Positions 1 to 9,376 of a stretch of 61,157 bases of DNA are shown in pieces (the stretch's first letter is position 1; each line of letters begins with the position of its first letter). Made by a program: the position numbers and the translations under genes. The notes below the pieces were generated by a model that was not told the DNA's origin, did not search any database, and saw only the letters and a list, made by a program, of their open reading frames with translations. The DNA comes from Leptospira adleri (lineage in GTDB: Bacteria > Spirochaetota > Leptospiria > Leptospirales > Leptospiraceae): positions 1 to 61,157 of the forward strand of contig NZ_NPDU01000027.1 in the NCBI RefSeq assembly GCF_002811985.1, in the 5' to 3' direction.

Positions 1-2
1 CC

Positions 3-110
3 CGTTTCCGATTCCTATATCTGGTCCGCAATCTCTCGCGAACGGATTCAGAAGCTAAACAGTTGGGCGCTTGGTTCGATGAAGTTCACCTTGTGGTGAT
101 TTCGTCGTAA
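3..110 (+). CDS. possible 3' end of a gene entering from the left edge
   Basis: The frame beginning at base 3 is open for 35 codons and ends at a TAA at 108-110; its last residues read FDEVHLVVISS. Frame 1 is also open for 33 codons, so the reading is not decisive. No family is recognisable from so short a piece. It may be nothing more than chance. Confidence 0.15.
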   Translation, partial: RFRFLYLVRNLSRTDSEAKQLGAWFDEVHLVVISS

Positions 111-729
111 AAACCAATTTAAGAAATCGAAGCGCTACGGCAAGCAATTATTAAAAAAATTGTTCCGATTTTTCGGGAAAAATCCCCTTATTTTTTTTCT
201 CTACCCGAAAAAAGGCCTCAAGTTCTCCCGAGCGAGAAGCCCGTTTCAACCGGGAGACTTTGTCAATAGGGGCTCATTTTGATAGACCAGTAGGTCTACT
301 ATAAAAATAAAAACACATTATAAAATTAAATTATACGATTATTCTTATATACCTAGCGACCATCTTTTATTTCGAAAAGAGGCTCCGCAAAACGAGCAAG
401 CCGGCTTACAAGAAACATTCGTCTATTTTTAACCCCGCTCGATCGATGGAAAACATACTTTGTTTAAACCGTTCCGTGAAGGAGTTCAAATAGAAAAAAC
501 TGACCGCTATGATGCATATCCTACTGACCGTCCGCGAAAAGTATCATTTCCTGGATCCGATCTTGGTTTTAAGGAGAATGATAGATAAGATTAACCCGCA
601 GACATTCCTAAAACAAAAAACCGCCTTACCTTGAATATCCATCCGTTAGGTTACCATCGAATTCGGCAGGAAGCAAACCGTTAGAATTCTTAGGAAAATT
701 CGATCAACTTAACTGAAAAACGATGTTGG
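111..729. other. non-coding stretch with two inverted repeats
   Basis: No convincing gene lies here. A 7-bp inverted repeat (TCTCCCG at 224-230, CGGGAGA at 251-257) is followed by a 16-bp palindrome at 283-298. The rest is AT-rich and presumably contains the promoter of the ankyrin gene, but I cannot assign -35 and -10 elements with confidence. Confidence 0.5.
283..298. promoter_or_regulatory. palindrome resembling a TetR-family operator
   Basis: TAGACC-AGTA-GGTCTA is a perfect 6-4-6 inverted repeat. Operators of this TAGACC-N4-GGTCTA form are known for several TetR-family repressors. No TetR gene is visible in the window, so the regulated gene may lie beyond the left edge or be the ankyrin gene 430 bases downstream. 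The assignment is by motif resemblance only. Confidence 0.35.
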
Positions 730-2901
730 ATGGATATGTCTTATTCTTCGACTTCGCGCCGGTTTTTGATTTCATTCCTTGCTCTTTCTATCCTGGTATT
801 CTTACTCATATTATATTCAAACACAAGAAAGATCGCGAACTCGCCCGATGAAGAGGAATTTTTGGATGCCGCAATCAGCGACGATCTGAAAAAATTAAAA
901 GAAACCTTTCCAAAAATTAAACGCGTGGACGTTTTCCCTGAGAACTGGAAATGTACGGCATTGTTCTTCGCTTCTAAAAACGTCAACTTGGAAGCCGTTC
1001 AATTTCTAATCGAACGCGGAGCGGATGCAAATGGGAGAGGAGATTGTTACAGCACTCCTTTAATAGAAGCGATCAACGAGGGTTCTTACGAAATCGTCAA
1101 ACTACTTATCAAAAGAGGTGCGGACGTAAACAAAAAGAATCGAGATAAACAAAATCCATTGAAGGCGGCCATAGACAATCCCATTCTTAGTGCTCAGTTT
1201 TCCAATCAGATCGCAAAACTATTGATCAAATCCGGAGCCGACGTAAACGGAGAGAAAGAATCTTTTTACACAAGCACTCCTCTGTTCAGCGCTTCTATCA
1301 AAAGCAATTTAGAATTGGTCCGGCTGCTCTTAAACGCGGGTGCGAACGTTAACGCGGCGGATAACATGGGGAATTCGGTGCTGTCCGCGTTGATGTCATT
1401 CGAATGGGCGCCAGAGGAATCGGATTCAATATATAAGATCACCGAACTTCTACTTGCCGCAAACGCGGAAATAAACTCCGTCGATGTGGAAGGAAATTCG
1501 GTCCTAACAAAGGCTGCCCTGAATCCGAGCCTTCCGCTCAAAATGATACAACTTCTCCTCGATCGAGGAGCCGACGTAAATTCGATTAACAGCACCGGCG
1601 ATTCCGCTTTGTCGTTGTTAATAGAAAACTATCGGTTATGGCACGAAACTAAGGATCTTACCCGACGGAAAATTAAACTGCTGATTAAAGAAGGCGCAAA
1701 CATTCATTTAAAGAATACGAAAACCGGTTGCACCCCGTTACAATTGTCTATCCGGAGTGACATACCGGAAATCTCAAAACTTCTTATACTCGGCGGAGCG
1801 GAGATCAATTCTAATTCAGAATGCGAAATCGTCAGCTTATCCGAAGCTGCGTTCTATGATTCCGCTGAAACCGTGAAATTACTTCTGGATCACGGCTCGC
1901 AGGAAATCAACGCGCAAAAGCAGAATGGTACCCCTCTCATCAATGCCGTACAAAACGGCAATTTTTCTCTCGTAAAAATGCTTATAACTCAAGGCGCTAA
2001 TATCGACGCTCAACATACCGTCGAAGGATGTACGGCCTTGTATTACGCCGCGCGTCACGGCTCTTTCGCAATAACCAAATATTTACTCGATCAAGGCGCC
2101 ATTACGGAGACCAAAGAACCTTGTAAAAATTCCATCCTGATCGCGGCGGTTCTCTCCGATTCTTATTCTACCGTAAAACTACTGTTAGATTACGGTTTGA
2201 AAGACGTAAATGGACAAAATGACGAGGGAACTCCTCTTACCGTCGCGGCTTCTTACTCAAGCCTATCGATCCTTCGATTATTACTCGAACGCGGCGCGAA
2301 GATCAACTTACAAGACAACAAAGGGGACACTCCTCTGAACGCATTGGTAAAAGAAGCAAACTTCAACGATAACAATGATCTAAAATGGAATGTGATAGAA
2401 AGAGCGAAATTTTTTATTCGCCACGGAGCACAAGTCAATCTGCAAAATAAAGAAGGCGTGACGCCCCTTCTTAGTTCCGCTCTTCGTTATCCTTACGATC
2501 TTACAAAACTACTGATCGATAAAGGCGCCGACGTAAATGCAAAAAGCGATTTTGGCTGCTCCATATTATTAAAGGCGGTTTCGGTAAAATGGATCTACTT
2601 TCGCGAAGATATGTGGCCGGAAGAATTAAATCAACAGTATAGAACCGCCAAACTTTTGATTTCAAAAGGGGCGGATGTCAACGCAAAAAACGAGGACGGC
2701 TATACGGTTCTCATGGCAGCGATATGGCCCGGGAAAACCTCCGCTAAGTTAGCAAAACTTCTGATCGATCACGGTGCGGACGTAAACGCAAAATCGAAAA
2801 ACGGATTGACGCCTCTTCAAAAAGCTATCAACGAAAACCAACTAGAAGTGATACATTTGCTCTTAGAGAAAGGCGCAAAGAACGAAAGCCGCGGCGATTG
2901 A
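730..2901 (+). CDS. membrane-anchored ankyrin-repeat protein
   Basis: 723 residues. One hydrophobic segment near residues 12-29 (FLISFLALSILVFLLILY) suggests an N-terminal anchor or uncleaved signal. From about residue 70 to the end the protein consists of about 18 ankyrin repeats with the usual TPL...A...G...IVKLLI..GADVN pattern (for example LLIKRGADVNKKN and LLIDHGADVNAKS). No catalytic domain is visible. Ankyrin arrays bind other proteins, so a periplasmic or envelope scaffold role is likely, but the partner is unknown. A second ATG at 736 is an equally possible start and no clear ribosome binding site separates them. The gene stands alone; the next genes are on the other strand. Confidence 0.85.
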   Translation: MDMSYSSTSRRFLISFLALSILVFLLILYSNTRKIANSPDEEEFLDAAISDDLKKLKETFPKIKRVDVFPENWKCTALFFASKNVNLEAVQFLIERGADANGRGDCYSTPLIEAINEGSYEIVKLLIKRGADVNKKNRDKQNPLKAAIDNPILSAQFSNQIAKLLIKSGADVNGEKESFYTSTPLFSASIKSNLELVRLLLNAGANVNAADNMGNSVLSALMSFEWAPEESDSIYKITELLLAANAEINSVDVEGNSVLTKAALNPSLPLKMIQLLLDRGADVNSINSTGDSALSLLIENYRLWHETKDLTRRKIKLLIKEGANIHLKNTKTGCTPLQLSIRSDIPEISKLLILGGAEINSNSECEIVSLSEAAFYDSAETVKLLLDHGSQEINAQKQNGTPLINAVQNGNFSLVKMLITQGANIDAQHTVEGCTALYYAARHGSFAITKYLLDQGAITETKEPCKNSILIAAVLSDSYSTVKLLLDYGLKDVNGQNDEGTPLTVAASYSSLSILRLLLERGAKINLQDNKGDTPLNALVKEANFNDNNDLKWNVIERAKFFIRHGAQVNLQNKEGVTPLLSSALRYPYDLTKLLIDKGADVNAKSDFGCSILLKAVSVKWIYFREDMWPEELNQQYRTAKLLISKGADVNAKNEDGYTVLMAAIWPGKTSAKLAKLLIDHGADVNAKSKNGLTPLQKAINENQLEVIHLLLEKGAKNESRGD

Positions 2902-2989
2902 AATCTAAAACGAAGACTATAACCGAAAAAAATCAACGGCTCATACAATCAGAATATTTGAAAGAATGCGAAAGGGGAAGAATTCATTT

Positions 2990-3520
2990 TTACCAAAGAA
3001 TCGCATTCTCATAAAATCGTTCTCTTTGCTTCGCGTCAAAAAACACGGTAAGATGATTCGTAAAAAGTTTGCATTTGTTTTCGTCGAGAATTTCGGTCGC
3101 TCCTATAAAGATACTTTCTCCTTCGGAAAGAATCAATTCCAAGTCTTGCGGATAATCGGAGCGGCTGTAGTGATGCCATAAAACTCGGCGACTGTCGCTT
3201 ATATATCTCCAGTGCAACCGAACGTCCTTGATTACAAAAGAGTCCTTCCATAAAAGAGTCGCGTCCCGGAACTCTTCTTCACGATCATCGGGAAAAATTC
3301 GACCCACTTTTTTTACGGAGATTCCGAAACCCCATCGAAGGGAGAATTCGTCCTCGAAACCGAATCGGAAGATTTCGTCTTCGGCCGTGATCCAATAAAT
3401 CGCCTTCGAAACTCCATGAGTTTTTTCGAATATTCTAAAATTGCCGTAGTATTGAACCGTCCGGACTTTAAGACCGATAAGTCGTCTGCATCTTTGTTCC
3501 AGATCCAGTTCCCGATTCAT
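2990..3520 (-). CDS. hypothetical protein, second gene of the WGR/LRR operon
   Basis: 176 residues, no signal peptide or membrane segment, many aromatic and charged residues. I do not recognise the family. Its start codon overlaps the stop of the upstream 1337-residue gene in an ATGA arrangement (3517-3520), which argues for translational coupling and a shared function. A role as partner or accessory of the WGR-LRR-DUF4132 protein is inferred from this alone. Confidence 0.75.
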   Translation of the reverse strand: MNRELDLEQRCRRLIGLKVRTVQYYGNFRIFEKTHGVSKAIYWITAEDEIFRFGFEDEFSLRWGFGISVKKVGRIFPDDREEEFRDATLLWKDSFVIKDVRLHWRYISDSRRVLWHHYSRSDYPQDLELILSEGESIFIGATEILDENKCKLFTNHLTVFFDAKQRERFYENAILW

Positions 3521-6500
3521 TCTTCCTCGTTTTTGCTCTGAAGAATCCTGTGAAGATCGTATAAGGTTTCCGAATATACGATCGGATTAACGGATCCGAA
3601 GGAAAGCAATCGGTGATCGTCTTCTCCCCTCGGTTCGTCGTAAACGTAACTTCCGGTCGTAATCGATCCCCGATTCACGAAAAAGAATTCTTGAAACGTC
3701 ATCGGTTCTCCGTAATCAAAACCCTGCACGTTCAATCCTTCGATTTTAAGAAACACTTCCACGTTCTCGTTCGGAAATATCTTGTGATAAGAGGAAATCC
3801 CTCCGCTGTCGACGACAGATCCCCTCCTCCATCCGTATTTTTCGGCCCTGTATTTAAACGTGCTCCCGGACATGGATTTGTCCTCAAATTGAAAGGAAAT
3901 TTTCTTATCGCGATCTTCCTCGGGCAAAAGATACGTGTCTCGATCAAGCTGAGGAAACGAAGGATGAATTTTTAGATTCCGAAATTTTGCGGACCACAAA
4001 TCGTTTTCTTTTTCGTTCAGAGAAAGCGGATGCAAAAGAAGAATTTTGGACGCGTCGTCGATATTTAACTTTTTATCTTCGAAGTTTAAGACGGATTTTT
4101 GGGAAACATAAAAATTTTCCCTCTCTTGATTCTTCTTGGAAGTTTTTACCCATACAAAATTCTGCGCAAAAGCGTTCGCGATCGGATTTCTAAGAAAGAA
4201 TTCTTTCCATTCTTCGACGGACCATCTCCTCTGGACCACAAGATAGTATTCCATGTTGACGCCGAATTGTTTGACCGAATCCTTCAGCAGGGCCGTATCT
4301 TCCTTGATCTTTTTCTTTTCGGCTTCGCTCGTTTTCGGAGGGGTTTTCATTTCCTTCCCGTCCTTGCTCCAATAAACGAACTTCAAGTCCTTGGAAATTC
4401 TCAGAGTATATTCAACTTTGCTTAATTTTATCTTTTTGGCGAGATTATCGAAACCCCAATCAGGCAGCATACGATCCTGCAATTCGTACGGAGTCAGATT
4501 CATCTTAGAAGCGATAGACTCGAACCCTTGTTCGGCCGCTTCTCTCACGTTCGGATATTTTGTTCTGAAAGTCTGAATGATTCGATCCAGGGCGCGGGCT
4601 GCGGTCATCGTATCCATCATCCCCAAACAAGCGCATGCGTTTAGATTTGTGTCTTTTTTCGCAGTCGTTTCCAGATCCGAAACGATATCATCATCCCCGA
4701 ATATTCCAATAATTGAAACTATAAAACGGTTCGGAGCCTTAAACCCTCCGTTTTTCTGTACGAGCTGCGACAAAAATTTTGTAAAGGACGAGAAAGAACT
4801 TTTATCCACTTGTTCGACGACGTCTCGCAGTTCGGAATCGAGAACCACTTCGGAACGGGTTTTCTGCCTATAAAAAAGATATCTGACTTCTTCGGGGCTC
4901 AAGGCCTTCTTATCCTTCCAGAAAACCTTCGGAAGTTTCGTTTCGTCCAACCACTTCGCCAGAGGCTTTTCGAGTTTTCCCAAATTTTTAGCGACGAAGA
5001 TTCGATTTTTCGCTTCTGCCGTAGTTATGGAATTCGGTTTTTCATAGATCAAGTCCGCGGCCAAATTACGTACGTCGTCGTTCTTTTCGTTTTCAAGAAG
5101 AGAAGCGAGCGCTTGGATCGATTTTTGAGTTCGCATTAAATTGAGAATCAAAGCACCCGCTTCCCTGAGATGAGTTTGTTTCTCTTTCAAAAATTCGGTC
5201 GCCTTCGGAATTACGATTTCCTCGGGCAATTTGCTCAAAGCCAGACAAGCGGTTTCGCTCACTTTTCTGAACTCGCTTCCCGCGATTTTCCAGGTTTTAT
5301 CGTAATATTTCGAGTAGTCCAGCCCGGAAAGAATATTGAAAATCTGGCGAAAATGTCCCGCAATCTCGTCGCTTTTGACGGTCATATCGAGAGCCTCGCC
5401 GGCGATATCGATGGCCTCCTGACCTAGATACTTTACCGCGACTTCGATCACGTTCAGATCCAAAACTTTCGTTTTTTCGACGTATTCGAAAACGACGTCC
5501 TTCACTTTTTCTCCGAAGGTCCGCAGCAACCATTCGATAAAGTCGGGAGTGTCGTCCCTGTAATATCCTTTTCCGGTCGACCAATCGAAGCTGTATCCGC
5601 GATCCAGATTCTTATTTTTTTTATCGGAGATATAACGCAGAACTTCCTTTACGAAGTCCGTAGTCTCGGCTCCGTATTTTTCTCCGAAAGATTCGTAACG
5701 AATGCGCGTAAGTTCGGCTCTACAGGAAACACAATCAATATTTTGAATATGATTGTTCAGAATCGGCTCGATCGTTTCCGGAGAAACCTTGCAAAGAATT
5801 TCGATCGTTTCGTATGGAACGTGTTTTTTGCCGTCCGTCCCGTCGTATTCTTTGATTTGAGTGATTTTAGGAATGTGATTTCTGATTTTTTCAAATCCCT
5901 CCTTCACGAAAAGTTCCACGAACTGATCGGGCAATCCTTCTTTGAGGAAGTCGTTTATCAAAGAATCTGAATTTGCAAGAAGGAATCTTCCGAACGAAGT
6001 GACATGTTTATCTGAAGTAAGAGCCATCTCTCCGATTTTAGATTCCCTTTCCACGAGCATCTTCGTCTCGTCGATTCCGTATTCTCGGAGAGAATTAAGA
6101 ATATCGGAAAAGAGAGTCTGATCTTCAGGATGAGCGAGAACTTCCTTTTTCATCCATCGGTAAAAAGATTCGAAAAAACCTTCCTTGTTCTTTTTAAAGG
6201 ACCAGGCTCCTTGTGTGATATAGGAAAGAATTCTAAAATCGACGACGGTCCATTTTCGATACGAAGTCAAAACGCTCGGGAGATCTTCGAAATAATACTG
6301 ATCTTCGTTGACCGCCTTAGGGACCTCGTCCTTTTCTCCGGAAATAAAACTCAAAAGTTCGACGAGTTTCTTTTTCGTATCCTCTTTGTAGGCCTTGTTC
6401 TTAACGGCTCGATTGAATTTTTCAAGCGCGTCCTTGTGTTGATCCAAACTTCGTTTCAATTCCGCGGGATCCGCGTTAGGAACCTTTTGTTTTTTTTGAT

Positions 6501-7530
6501 TTTGCGCCGGTTTTAAAAAATTCCGGATCGACTCGATGCCTCCGTAAACGATGTCCTCCGGAATATTTTCGATCTCGTTGCCTTCGATATCAAACCGAGT
6601 AAGGTTTGTTAAATTACAAAATTCTAATGGAATTTTTTTGAGAGGAGAATAGATCATCTCCAGCGTTTCCAAATTTTCCAGTTCGAAAATACATTTCGGA
6701 ATCTTCTGAAACCGATTAAAATTCAGATCCAAATCGGTTAGATTTTTAAGTTTGCCGATCGTTTCGGGCAAGTCCGAAAGCAGATTGGAGTTCAAAGACA
6801 ATTCGGTCAACTGAACCAAATCGCCGATCGAATCCGGAATTTTTATGGCGCCTTTATTTTTCTTTTTTTCGAAACGATCGTTTTCCCGGTTATAACTCAC
6901 CCAAAGAGTTTCCAGAGATTTCAAAGAACCTATACTTTCCGGCAACTCCATTAGAGATTCGTTATGTTGTATATTCAGCCGTTTCAGGCTGGAAAGTTTT
7001 CCGAGAGAATCAGGCAAGGTTTCGATCGAGGTTCTTTCGATGCTCAACCACGTAAGGTTTTTCAGTTTTCCCAGAGATTCCGGAATCGATTTTAAAGATT
7101 TGCTTTCCTTGATTTCCAGATGATCCAGATTCTTAAAATTACCGATGGCCTCCGGGAGAAAAGAAACGTTCTGTAAATCCAGCCGTTCCAACCAATCCAA
7201 GGTGCAGACTTCTTCCATGAGTTTTTCCGAACCTTGGACGTCGACGCTCAGCCGTTCGCTCTTCTGTTTTCTTGCGTCTTCGATCGACTTCAGTTCGAAT
7301 ACGTTAACGCCCGAGATGGGAATCGGGACTTCCACAAAACCTTCTTTTAATTTCGCAGCGATCTGACGGTCCGATTCTTTTTTACAAAGTTCTTCGGAAC
7401 CGAACTTTTCCGTATTTGTTTTCGGTTCACCATAACGTTGTCCTTGGCGAAAGGTGATTGACTTCGGATTGGAATCGATGGACCAGAATTTTTCCGATTT
7501 TCCCTTTTGATAGATAAAGTTACGCGTCAT
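3517..7530 (-). CDS. WGR / leucine-rich repeat / DUF4132 multidomain protein
   Basis: 1337 residues, no signal peptide, probably cytoplasmic. Residues about 7-70 resemble a WGR domain (FWSIDSNPKSITFRQGQ, then AAKLKEGF), a nucleic-acid or ADP-ribose-linked module. Residues about 130-335 carry about nine leucine-rich repeats such as LPDSLGKLSSLKRLNIQHN, ending in the GIESIRNFLK junction common after bacterial LRRs. A long helical, HEAT-like middle follows, and the last 300 residues (from about WSVEEWKEFFLRNP to YGWRRGSVVDSGG) match the DUF4132 region of MolR/YehI-type proteins. WGR plus DUF4132 is a known pairing; the LRR insertion is less usual. E. coli MolR was linked to molybdate regulation on weak evidence, so no function is claimed. 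Confidence 0.8.
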   Translation of the reverse strand: MTRNFIYQKGKSEKFWSIDSNPKSITFRQGQRYGEPKTNTEKFGSEELCKKESDRQIAAKLKEGFVEVPIPISGVNVFELKSIEDARKQKSERLSVDVQGSEKLMEEVCTLDWLERLDLQNVSFLPEAIGNFKNLDHLEIKESKSLKSIPESLGKLKNLTWLSIERTSIETLPDSLGKLSSLKRLNIQHNESLMELPESIGSLKSLETLWVSYNRENDRFEKKKNKGAIKIPDSIGDLVQLTELSLNSNLLSDLPETIGKLKNLTDLDLNFNRFQKIPKCIFELENLETLEMIYSPLKKIPLEFCNLTNLTRFDIEGNEIENIPEDIVYGGIESIRNFLKPAQNQKKQKVPNADPAELKRSLDQHKDALEKFNRAVKNKAYKEDTKKKLVELLSFISGEKDEVPKAVNEDQYYFEDLPSVLTSYRKWTVVDFRILSYITQGAWSFKKNKEGFFESFYRWMKKEVLAHPEDQTLFSDILNSLREYGIDETKMLVERESKIGEMALTSDKHVTSFGRFLLANSDSLINDFLKEGLPDQFVELFVKEGFEKIRNHIPKITQIKEYDGTDGKKHVPYETIEILCKVSPETIEPILNNHIQNIDCVSCRAELTRIRYESFGEKYGAETTDFVKEVLRYISDKKNKNLDRGYSFDWSTGKGYYRDDTPDFIEWLLRTFGEKVKDVVFEYVEKTKVLDLNVIEVAVKYLGQEAIDIAGEALDMTVKSDEIAGHFRQIFNILSGLDYSKYYDKTWKIAGSEFRKVSETACLALSKLPEEIVIPKATEFLKEKQTHLREAGALILNLMRTQKSIQALASLLENEKNDDVRNLAADLIYEKPNSITTAEAKNRIFVAKNLGKLEKPLAKWLDETKLPKVFWKDKKALSPEEVRYLFYRQKTRSEVVLDSELRDVVEQVDKSSFSSFTKFLSQLVQKNGGFKAPNRFIVSIIGIFGDDDIVSDLETTAKKDTNLNACACLGMMDTMTAARALDRIIQTFRTKYPNVREAAEQGFESIASKMNLTPYELQDRMLPDWGFDNLAKKIKLSKVEYTLRISKDLKFVYWSKDGKEMKTPPKTSEAEKKKIKEDTALLKDSVKQFGVNMEYYLVVQRRWSVEEWKEFFLRNPIANAFAQNFVWVKTSKKNQERENFYVSQKSVLNFEDKKLNIDDASKILLLHPLSLNEKENDLWSAKFRNLKIHPSFPQLDRDTYLLPEEDRDKKISFQFEDKSMSGSTFKYRAEKYGWRRGSVVDSGGISSYHKIFPNENVEVFLKIEGLNVQGFDYGEPMTFQEFFFVNRGSITTGSYVYDEPRGEDDHRLLSFGSVNPIVYSETLYDLHRILQSKNEEE

Positions 7531-7969
7531 TGAAGTAAGATTCCCATATTATTATTTTTTATTTCGCGGAGGCAAAGCGAACGATCACAATGGACAACAA
7601 GTTGGTTTCGAGTTTTTGCAAAGAAGGCAAGGAGGAATTGAAGAGCGAAAAAAATAATGATACGAGCAAATTTTAAAAAGACATTCGTGCATAGAACGCG
7701 AATTCTTAAATTTTCCTCTCGATCCCGAGCCCGATTCGCAGACTTCCTATCTTATCGGATCTAAAAACTTCACGATCCGACGCGAAACAAGCGTAAAAGC
7801 TCATTGAAGCAAGAATCCTCCCCGTTTTTCAAAATTCTTTCGAAAAGTGGAAAACTTACTTTCGAATTCTTAGAAAAGACGAAAAACCTGTTCTTCCAAC
7901 TCGAAAGGATCGAGATCCAATGGACTTTTGAAACCGGTTTCTCCCTTGCCCATTCCGTTCTTCCTGACG

Positions 7970-8011
7970 GCGTGCCCCCAAACGTTATTCTTCTTTGTCG
8001 GAAAGATCAAG
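7970..8011 (+). repeat. dispersed intergenic repeat, copy A
   Basis: This 42-base segment aligns without gaps to the reverse complement of 18194-18235 with 35 identities, including an identical 18-base core TTTGTCGGAAAGATCAAG at 7994-8011. Both copies are intergenic. No protein-coding sense is apparent. Confidence 0.75.
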
Positions 8012-8014
8012 TGT

Positions 8015-8049
8015 AAGGCTCTTTCTCAGCCTTGGAGGCTCTTTTTTTT
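8015..8049 (+). terminator. terminator-like hairpin with T tract
   Basis: AAGGCT (8015-8020) pairs with AGCCTT (8028-8033) across a 7-base loop, and an eight-T run follows at 8042-8049 after GGAGGCTC. The layout fits a weak rho-independent terminator on the plus strand. No annotated plus-strand gene ends just before it, so it would serve a non-coding or short transcript. Confidence 0.4.
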
Positions 8050-8213
8050 GTAACAATCCATCTTCAATTGAATCCGTTGTAATAAACGAGAAGGCCCATC
8101 ATTACATTATAAGAAGTCTTCTGCCATATTATAAAGTCAGAAGAATAATCGGAGAAACCGGATACAATCGTTATTCGGCAATCAAAGTTTAATTCTTATA
8201 AATTCGGATCGCC

Positions 8214-8238
8214 CTGTTTGAAATTCAAATTCAAACAG
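8214..8238. promoter_or_regulatory. 25-bp palindrome with a LexA-type TTTGN5CAAA match
   Basis: CTGTTTGAA (8214-8222) is repeated inverted as TTCAAACAG (8230-8238). Within it 8217-8229 reads TTTG-AAATT-CAAA, fitting the TTTGN5CAAA form reported for a Leptospira LexA. It lies 33 bases before the likely ATG of the cytochrome c peroxidase at 8271, a sensible operator position. The regulator is inferred, not shown. Confidence 0.45.
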
Positions 8239-8270
8239 CATTCAAAAATACTAATTCACGAGTGCATCGT

Positions 8271-9275
8271 ATGACGCGTTTTATTTGGATCGCAATCTTC
8301 TCTTCCTTCTTCTTTTCCGTTTGTAAAGAAAAAACAACCGAACCTCCCAAAGAAATCAAACCGGTTCTTAAAATTTCTTATCCCTTTCCGAAAGACAACG
8401 AGCCTAACGCCGATCGTATCGAATTGGGTAAGATTCTATTCTTTGATCCGATCGCGTCCGGTTCCAATTGGATCAGTTGTGCGACATGTCACAATCCCGG
8501 TCTCGCTTGGACGGACGGTTTAAAAACCGCGATCGGCCACAATATGAAAGTGTTGGGTAAAAACACTCCCACAATTCTAAACTCCGCTTTCGGTAGTAAG
8601 ATGTTCTGGGACGGAAGGGCGAATTCTTTGGAAGAGCAAGCCTTAGGTCCGATCTCTTCTCCCGATGAAATGAATCAGAATCCGGACGAACTCGTTCTGG
8701 AGCTCAAAAAAATCAAAGGTTATCAAGATCGTTTCGACCGCGCTTACCCGAACGAAGGAATCAGCAGGGAAACGATTGCAAAAGCGATCGCAAGTTTTGA
8801 AAGAACGATCCTTTCCTCTCGAGCTCCTTACGACGTTTGGCTCCAAGGAGACAACAAAGCGATCTCGGAATCCGCCCAAAGAGGACAAGCGCTCTTTAAG
8901 GGAAAAGCGAACTGCGTCGCATGTCATTTCGGCGATAACTTCACGGACGACGGTTTTCACAACATCGGAATCAAATCCAAAGAAAAAGATCCCGGTCGTT
9001 TTAAATTGGTTCCCGTTAAATCGATGAAGGGCGCGTTCAAAACTCCCACGTTGAGAGACACCGCTCTTACCGCTCCCTACATGCACGACGGAAGTTATCG
9101 GACTTTAGAAGAAGTGATCGATCACTACGACCGAGGAGGAGACGACCTTTCCAATCTCGATCCGAATATGAAACCTCTCAAACTCTCTCCGGAGGAAAAA
9201 AAAGATCTGGTCGCTTTTCTACATTCTCTCACCGGAAAAAACGTGCCGATCTTGATCCCCGAACTTCCGAGATAA
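8271..9275 (+). CDS. diheme cytochrome c peroxidase, MauG/CcpA family, lipoprotein
   Basis: 334 residues from ATG 8271; a GTG at 8262 would add three residues. Two heme-binding motifs, CATCH and CVACH, mark the two-domain MauG/CcpA peroxidase fold, which reduces hydrogen peroxide to water in the periplasm with electrons from a small c-type cytochrome or cupredoxin. The N-terminus (hydrophobic run then FFFSVCKEK) looks like a spirochaetal lipoprotein signal with Cys near residue 18. Conserved stretches NTPTILNS, FWDGRA, FERTI and APYMHDG are all present. The cupredoxin and cytochrome c genes that follow are natural electron donors. A palindrome lies immediately upstream. A second paralog is at 52.1-53.1 kb. 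Confidence 0.9.
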   Translation: MTRFIWIAIFSSFFFSVCKEKTTEPPKEIKPVLKISYPFPKDNEPNADRIELGKILFFDPIASGSNWISCATCHNPGLAWTDGLKTAIGHNMKVLGKNTPTILNSAFGSKMFWDGRANSLEEQALGPISSPDEMNQNPDELVLELKKIKGYQDRFDRAYPNEGISRETIAKAIASFERTILSSRAPYDVWLQGDNKAISESAQRGQALFKGKANCVACHFGDNFTDDGFHNIGIKSKEKDPGRFKLVPVKSMKGAFKTPTLRDTALTAPYMHDGSYRTLEEVIDHYDRGGDDLSNLDPNMKPLKLSPEEKKDLVAFLHSLTGKNVPILIPELPR

Positions 9276-9376
9276 ACCCGGAGGCAGAACGTAAGTTATT
9301 TAATATTTTAGAATATTGTATTTTTTGAATAAGCGAAATCGAATTATTATAAACACAAAAAACCAAGGAGCAATCC

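Larger units (their letters stand above)
7531..8213. other. intergenic region with repeat and terminator-like hairpin
   Basis: About 680 bases between divergently transcribed genes. A 70-codon ORF at 7804-8016 has no ribosome binding site and ends inside a dispersed repeat, so it is not called. The notable content is the repeat at 7970-8011 followed directly by a hairpin and T tract at 8015-8049, which together could be the 3' end of a small RNA. Confidence 0.5.

Noticed and set aside
7804..8016. 70-codon plus-strand ORF
   Set aside because: It runs into a dispersed repeat and terminator-like hairpin and lacks a ribosome site.
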